The notes beneath the pieces are model-generated. The model was given only the letters and a program-made list of their open reading frames with translations, made no database searches and was not told where the DNA came from. 12,172 nt of DNA from Actinoplanes subtropicus (GTDB lineage: Bacteria; Actinomycetota; Actinomycetes; Mycobacteriales; Micromonosporaceae), in NCBI RefSeq assembly GCF_000721705.1, contig NZ_JOJL01000075.1, forward strand, positions 1 through 12,172, given 5' to 3'. The position numbers and the translations under genes were made by a program. This document shows positions 8,025 to 12,172 of the stretch, piece after piece; the first letter of the stretch is position 1, and the number at the start of each line of letters is the position of its first letter.

Positions 8025-8381
8025 TGGCTCAACAAGCTGAAAAGTCCACGCCAGGCGGCGAACGACTTCGCGGAAGAGCTGGTCGCCCTGGGGGCGAACG
8101 GGGAAAGCGCACGCTTCGTCAGCAGCGGCGTCGGTGACGATTTCGACCTGACCAAGCCGCTGGGGGCCAATGCCGGACCCATGGGCGACACCGGTAGCGA
8201 CACGGGCGCCGGACCCGACATCGCGCCGCCGCCCCCCGCTCCGAAGGCCCCGGCAGAAGGCGCGAAGGGAGGCTCGGACGAGGGCTACAACTGCGCGTGC
8301 GGTGGCGGCGGCGAGTTCGAGGGCGGCGAGACCCGAGGCGAGGACGAGTGGATCGACCCGACCGACCTCATACCATTCTGA
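8025..8381 (+). pseudogene. 5'-truncated gene of unknown function, acidic Gly-rich C-terminus
   Basis: The plus-strand frame from about 8025 reads LYWLNKLKSPRQAANDFAEELVALG, a normal helical segment, then a Gly/Asp/Pro-rich region with a PPPPAPKAPAEGAK linker, an isolated CAC motif in GYNCACGGGGEF, and the end GEDEWIDPTDLIPF. Its frame upstream of 8025 is only antisense of the glxA remnant, so the start is lost at the junction. The stop is 27 nt before the next gene, suggesting one transcript. I do not recognise the family. The low-complexity acidic tail with two cysteines could suit a surface, phage structural or peptide-precursor role, but nothing decides this. Confidence 0.5.
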
Positions 8382-8408
8382 TTCTGGCCTCCCGCTGAAA
8401 GGTGCACG

Positions 8409-9098
8409 ATGTCGCACTACGGACTCTTCCTCTGCCTGCCCCCGTGGGCCGGAAAGAACTGGCGTGAGGCGGCCGACTTGGCGATGGAACCCTTCCGGAT
8501 CGACGACGAGACCGGGCGCGGGGAATGTGACTATTGGCACTCGTCCGGTGGCTTCTGGGTCCGGCCGGAGTGCGTGGACGACCCGCTGATCGTGCCGAGC
8601 AGCACCGAATGGCCGGGCGACCCGTTGCGGTGCGACGGCGGTCCGAAACGCACGCTGGATCTGGCCGGCATGCGTTCGGCCGCCGTCGCGACCGGCCGGG
8701 AGGTGTGGGCGGCGTGGCAGGACGCGGTGCGCCGCCACCCGCCGGCGCTGCCATTCGATCGGCTCCGCCCGCGCTACTCCGACCCGGCGGCCGCGTGGGA
8801 CGCCTTTCAAGCCCAGCCGCTCGTGCGCGAGTTCGATGCCCGGCACGCCGACGAGGCGACCTGTTCCACACCGTGTGGCCCGACCCCTCCTCGGACGTGG
8901 TCGCGTGGTTCGGTGACGACGAGGAGCGCTTCCTCGATCGCGAGGGCCGAGTGGGCCGTGACGACATACGCCTTCATCAGCACCGACGGCCGCTGGTTCG
9001 ACGCCGAGACGACGCCGGGCTACCGGTCACTCCTGCGGACCTATCTCGACGACCTGCCGGACGAGGCGTTCCTCATCGCACTTGATTGCCACAGCTGA
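8409..9098 (+). CDS. Hypothetical protein with a compensated internal frameshift
   Basis: A 229-residue cytoplasmic-looking protein, starting MSHYGLFLCLPP behind GAAAGG. It is rich in Trp, Asp and Glu and has no membrane segment or known catalytic motif. After residue 150 (position 8858) the natural sequence moves to another frame, DLFHTVWPDPSSDVVAWFG and FLDREG, then returns near 8946 at EWAVTTYAFISTDGRW. A lost G near 8858 and a gained C near 8946 explain this, leaving about 30 out-of-frame residues in an otherwise continuous product. Similar short-N-terminus proteins (MSHYxLFLxLP) are seen in actinomycetes without known function. It follows the truncated gene closely and ends just before a hairpin. 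Confidence 0.65.
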   Translation: MSHYGLFLCLPPWAGKNWREAADLAMEPFRIDDETGRGECDYWHSSGGFWVRPECVDDPLIVPSSTEWPGDPLRCDGGPKRTLDLAGMRSAAVATGREVWAAWQDAVRRHPPALPFDRLRPRYSDPAAAWDAFQAQPLVREFDARHADEATCSTPCGPTPPRTWSRGSVTTRSASSIARAEWAVTTYAFISTDGRWFDAETTPGYRSLLRTYLDDLPDEAFLIALDCHS

Positions 9099-9120
9099 CG
9101 TCGGAACTTCGGGCCGACGT
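9098..9120 (+). terminator. Hairpin at the stop of the hypothetical gene
   Basis: ACGTCGG (9098-9104), 9-nt loop, CCGACGT (9114-9120), starting on the last base of the stop codon. A short T-containing stretch follows (tattttcg at about 9132). It is a plausible terminator for the two-gene transcript. Confidence 0.55.
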
Positions 9121-10002
9121 TCGTACTGCGGTATTTTCGTCTGCTGGCAGCTACGGCGAGGGAAGATGTAGGCGGGCGACCGGTGGAGGGGCGTAGCGTC
9201 GCGGGGTGACTTCCTCGCGCGCCCCGATCGTCGCTCCTCGGAGGATCTGGGCTCGGTGTTGCGGCCTTGCTGATGATCGGCCCGCACGGAAACGCGAGCG
9301 AACCAACCCTTTCTACCCGAGGAGCCACCACACCCACACCGACCGGCCCACCCAGGTCCGAACTCGCCCCAACTCAGACGGCGAGACAATCCGACACTGC
9401 TCAAACCACATCAAACAACCACGGAACGACCCCTGGGTATAACGCCCTCATGCAGGCAAGTGCACCGTCCGGCCCGCGCGTTTGCTACCCAGCGTGAGGC
9501 TGGCGCAGGCTGCGGCCCGAGTGGTGGATGAGGGGGTGCGACGGCGCCGGTGGGGGGTTACTCGGCTGATCGCCATGGTGGGTCCGATGTGCCGCGTGGT
9601 GAGGTTCGACGAGGTCGAGGTGCCCTGCGCTGCTGTGGGCTGGTGTGTTCGCTCGATCTGGCGGAGGAATCGCGGTGGCCGATGTCGTGTGCGTTCGGGC
9701 GGCTAGTGCTCTTCCTCGACTGGTTCTGCCCGGGCGACGGTCCTCCCTTGGCGTACCTGTTCATGTCCGCCCATGCATGCCCGGGGAGGGGATCCCGGCG
9801 GTGGGCTTGCCCCGTGTCTCGATCGAGGTCAAGCAGGGTTTCCGTCTGTTCCGAGAGCAGGTGTTGTGCGAACCGCTGACCGACGCGGTCGACCGTAACG
9901 GATCGTGCACAGAAGTTGGGGTCAAGGGGACTAAGCCGCCCGTATCGGCCACTTGCCATAGCACCCTGTAGCAATCGACCTTGCACTATATGTAAAGGAT
10001 CT
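9121..10002. other. About 880 bp without a convincing gene
   Basis: Several short open frames exist on both strands (for example plus 9645-9971 and minus 9558-9986), but none has a good ribosome site or a recognisable fold. The stretch 9290-9430 is strikingly A/C-rich on the plus strand, similar in texture to the terminal repeat and the integrase coding strand. The plus frame ending at 9971 contains a protein-like piece, VSIEVKQGFRLFREQVLCEPL, which may be a relic. I see no repeat, RNA or transposase signature. Confidence 0.4.
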
Positions 10003-10005
10003 TGG

Positions 10006-10077
10006 TGGGCCGCCGGGGACTCGAACCCCGAACCTAAGGATTAAAAGTCCTCAGCTCTGCCATTGAGCTAGCGGCCC
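10006..10077 (-). tRNA. tRNA-Lys (anticodon TTT)
   Basis: A complete 72-nt cloverleaf: acceptor GGGCCGC/GCGGCCC, D arm GCTC-loop-GAGC, anticodon stem GAGGA/TCCTT with loop CTTTTAA, variable AGGTT, T stem CGGGG/CCCCG with TTCGAGT, discriminator A. CCA is encoded (10005-10003). A TATCCT box 9 nt upstream (10092-10087) may be its -10. It is intact and is a standard attachment target for integrases. Confidence 0.95.
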
Positions 10078-10431
10078 GCGTCAGACAGGATACCGGACCG
10101 TAGCAGAGCCGCCCGTCCGCTGGTTGCTCTTGCCGTCACGGGATAGGCTGCGCACCGTTTCTGCAGCTCAGGTCTCATTTGTGCTTAGCAGATGGAGCGG
10201 GCGTGTGGTGGCGATACACGAGAAAACTACCCCCTGTACACCCGAGCTCCGGGGGGTTTCGACCGAGTTCCTCCGTCGCTCTGTGTAACTGAATCCGCGG
10301 TTTTTCTCGCTCGAGGTGGCGACAGGTTGCCAACATGCGAGCGCCCCAGGAGCGCCTCAGATCCATAATGGACAGTTCGCGGCTCCGTTTGCGCAGGTGG
10401 GGGAGCTGTTTCATGTTCGGAATATTGAAAG
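10078..10431. other. Spacer between the tRNA and the tRNA-like fragment
   Basis: No gene is supported. Next to the tRNA it holds a likely -10 box (TATCCT, minus strand). Around 10227-10251 CCCCC and GGGGGG with a following TTT could form a long-loop hairpin. The rest gives only short frames. Confidence 0.4.
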
Positions 10432-11988
10432 GCTGAGGGCTTTTAATCCTTGGGTTCCGGGTTCGAGTCCCGGGCGGCCCACCGACCGCACCATTGTGCG
10501 AACCGTCGGCTGTTCATCGACGATGCCCTCATCCGGGTCGGGTGAGGGCATCGTCGTCTCGGTGGGGATCTTGAAGACGGGGACGGCTCCTTGCGGGGTG
10601 AGCCGGACTTCGTGGATGAGAGTTTCGATCGCGGCCTTGCGTTCGGTGGTGGTCCCGCTGTTCATGATCTCGGTCAGGTGTTCGCGGATGCGCGCGATCG
10701 TGCCCGGTGGCGGTGGGGCTGGCCGGCGGTCGAGTTCGTCGGTGAGTTGGGCGTGTCGGGTCTGTAGCTGAGTGAGCCGGTGCCGCAGTTCGCGGATCCG
10801 GGGTCCGGCGACGGCGTCGTCCATGGTGCCGTTCTCGAACGCGCCGTGGTACCGGTTGATCGCGGCCTCGGTGGTGGTGATTTGGGTGGTGAGGGCGGCG
10901 AGTTCTGTTGCGCCGTCACCGGTCGCGGCGTGGTGGTTGGCCTGGGCACGGTTGATCATGTCGGTGAGGACCGGGTCGGTGTTGGCGTAGAAGTCGTTGA
11001 GGGCGTGCAGGACGAGTTCGTCGATTTCGTCGGCGCGTAGCCGTGGGGCGTGACAGGTGCTCGCTTTGCCGTACCGGGTTTGGGTGTAGCAGGTGTAGTA
11101 GCGGTAGCGGCGGGTTCGGCCGTTGGCGGAGGTGCCGAGGTAGCGCTGTCCGCAGTCGGGGCAGGTGATCAGGCCGGTGAGGTAGTAGTCGGAGTCGCTC
11201 ATCGCTCTCTGGGTTTGGTTGTCGCCGCGGGCGGCGGCGATGTCGCGGGCGCGGCGGAAGGTGCCTTCGTCGATCAGGGGTTCGTGGGCGTCGGGGACGT
11301 AGATGTCGCGGTAGGCGATGGCGCCGATGTAGGCGGGGTTGTCGAGGATCCGGTTGATGGTGTGCCCGGACCAGGTCTTCCCGATCCGGGAGACGACGCC
11401 GCGCTCGTTGAGGACGGTGGCGATGGCACGGGTGCCGAGGCGTTGGCGGGTGTAGAGGTGGAAGATCTCCCGGAGGGTGGGTGCCTCGTCGGGGTGTGGG
11501 GTCAGGACGTGGGTGTCGGGGTCGACGAGGTAGCCGTAGGGCCGGGTGCCGCCGGCCCATTTCCCTTTGGCGGCTTTCGCGGTCATGCCGCTTTTCACCC
11601 GGTCGATGATGATGTTGCGTTCGAACTCGGCGAAGACGGCTAGGAGTTGGAGCATCATCCGGCCGAAGGGTCCGCCGGTGTCGATGGGTTCGGTGGCGGA
11701 GGTGAAGCGCACGTTGGCGTTCTCGAGGGCGGTGATGAGGTCGAGCATGTCGGCGACGCTGCGGCTGAATCGGTCGACGCGGTAGACGATCAGGACGTCG
11801 TAGAGTCCGGCGTTGGCCGCGTCGAGGGCTCTCTGCAGGCCCGGCCGGGCGGTGGTGGCACCGGAGGCGTCGTCTTCGTATTCCGCGACGACGATCCAGC
11901 CGGGCTGAGCGTGGATGTACTTGTTGAGGGCGGCGCGTTGCGCGTCCAGGGAGAACGGCTGGTGTTCGTCGTCGGTTGAGCGCCGCAC
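10411..11988 (-). CDS. Large serine recombinase (integrase)
   Basis: A 525-residue product from a GTG at 11988, with catalytic Ser4 (RRSTD), YRVDRFSRS (69-77) of the resolvase domain, the recombinase domain (GGTRPYGY, about 146 on), a zinc ribbon (C276, C279, C300, C312) and a Leu-rich coiled coil (about 360-425). It cuts and joins att sites through a serine-DNA intermediate. The GTG start would remove the first beta strand; upstream in frame RVAIYV (to 12003) is clearly coding, and the frame is open to the TAA at 12112-12114, but no ATG, GTG or TTG exists there. The last residues GRPGLEPGTQGLKALS are translated from the tRNA-like fragment, a known trait of actinomycete elements. No frame defects. 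Confidence 0.95.
   Translation of the reverse strand: MRRSTDDEHQPFSLDAQRAALNKYIHAQPGWIVVAEYEDDASGATTARPGLQRALDAANAGLYDVLIVYRVDRFSRSVADMLDLITALENANVRFTSATEPIDTGGPFGRMMLQLLAVFAEFERNIIIDRVKSGMTAKAAKGKWAGGTRPYGYLVDPDTHVLTPHPDEAPTLREIFHLYTRQRLGTRAIATVLNERGVVSRIGKTWSGHTINRILDNPAYIGAIAYRDIYVPDAHEPLIDEGTFRRARDIAAARGDNQTQRAMSDSDYYLTGLITCPDCGQRYLGTSANGRTRRYRYYTCYTQTRYGKASTCHAPRLRADEIDELVLHALNDFYANTDPVLTDMINRAQANHHAATGDGATELAALTTQITTTEAAINRYHGAFENGTMDDAVAGPRIRELRHRLTQLQTRHAQLTDELDRRPAPPPPGTIARIREHLTEIMNSGTTTERKAAIETLIHEVRLTPQGAVPVFKIPTETTMPSPDPDEGIVDEQPTVRTMVRSVGRPGLEPGTQGLKALSLSIFRT
10432..10484 (+). other. Partial tRNA-Lys 3' half, likely integrase att site
   Basis: GCTGAGG through the anticodon loop CTTTTAA, anticodon stem, T arm and acceptor GCGGCCCACC copy the 3' two-thirds of tRNA-Lys(TTT); the D arm and 5' acceptor are missing. 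It differs from the intact tRNA at four internal positions, two of them compensating in the T stem (CCGGG/CCCGG against CGGGG/CCCCG), so it came from a different working tRNA-Lys. It lies inside the 3' end of the integrase gene and points the opposite way to the intact tRNA. This is the usual look of an attP or att end of an element that targets the tRNA 3' end. Confidence 0.8.
10519..10555. repeat. 13-bp perfect hairpin in the integrase 3' end, next to the att site
   Basis: GACGATGCCCTCA (10519-10531), 11-nt loop, TGAGGGCATCGTC (10543-10555). It lies 35 nt from the tRNA-like fragment within codons for PDPDEGIVDE. It may end the integrase transcript or serve as an arm of the attachment site. 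Confidence 0.7.
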
Positions 11989-12073
11989 GTAGATCGCGAC
12001 CCGGACCGGCCTGCCGGCTTCGGGCGGCGGCGTGGTGGGGGTGTGGGGGCGGCGTCCCCGGCGTTTCGGCGCG

Positions 12074-12172
12074 GGGGTGCGTTTCTCTCTGAGTGACTTT
12101 CTTGGTCTTGGTTAGGCCGCGAGGTCGTATTGGTGCTGGTAGCGGCTGGTGTGGGTACGTTGGTGTTCTTGC
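12074..12172 (-). repeat. Right copy of the 99-bp terminal inverted repeat
   Basis: Exact reverse complement of 1-99. Read on the minus strand it contains the C-terminus of an unknown protein (...YQHQYDLAA, TAA at 12114-12112) followed by the open stretch leading into the integrase. Because coding sequence continues naturally across its inner edge, this copy is probably the original one. Confidence 0.95.

Noticed and set aside
7692..8846. Minus-strand open frame of 384 codons
   Set aside because: Only its middle (about 7867-8024) is GlxA-like; the rest is antisense to two plus-strand genes or frameshifted.
9558..9986. Minus-strand frame of 142 codons near the tRNA
   Set aside because: No ribosome site, no recognisable motif, biased composition; treated as chance.
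10360..10484. Second full tRNA-Lys
   Set aside because: No D arm or 5' acceptor strand can be found upstream of 10432, so it is only a 3' fragment.
12074..12172. Insertion-sequence terminal repeats of a transposon filling the window
   Set aside because: No DDE or other transposase was found inside, and the left copy cuts a gene; a classical transposon is not supported.

Overview
This window is high-GC actinobacterial DNA. HspR/HAIR control of chaperones, the dnaK-cbpA-cbpM-clpB order, the ECF sigma/CU044_5270-like pair and the codon use suggest a Micromonosporaceae-like actinomycete; the family assignment is inference.

Layout: 1-99 is a perfect inverted copy of 12074-12172, so both window ends carry the same sequence in opposite orientation. 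The left copy stops exactly where the last helix of an ECF sigma factor begins. That stub (100-221) is translationally coupled to an intact membrane protein (218-1363). From 5508 down to 1365 lies a minus-strand heat-shock cluster: hspR, then dnaK, the tail of cbpA, cbpM and clpB. Two hsp20 genes (5616-6041, 6211-6678) and a small membrane protein (6741-7001) run divergently. HspR and CbpM look intact. dnaK carries three frameshifts and is fused in frame to the last ~51 codons of cbpA, so grpE and most of cbpA are missing. clpB keeps its N domain and NBD1, then jumps to a 35-codon piece of NBD2, then into unrelated sequence. Two HAIR-like operators flank hspR, at the dnaK promoter and in the hsp20 leader.

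7161-9120 holds a hairpin, a 49-residue secreted peptide gene, a broken GlxA/AraC-type regulator and two unrecognised plus-strand genes; the first is truncated at its junction with the regulator and the second carries a compensating frameshift pair. 9121-10002 has no convincing gene. A complete tRNA-Lys(TTT) lies on the minus strand at 10006-10077. A partial tRNA-Lys 3' half lies in the opposite orientation at 10432-10484, and the 3' end of a large serine recombinase gene (10411-~12003) reads through it.

Overall the window reads as a chaperone stress island in decay, next to a tRNA-targeting serine integrase and its att-like site and bounded by identical inverted ends. Frameshifts cluster in dnaK, glxA and one hypothetical gene, while the integrase, hsp20, hspR, cbpM and the kept part of clpB are clean. 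This favours real decay over uniform sequencing error, but the exact 99-bp end match and repeated gene junctions also leave assembly or amplification chimerism open.
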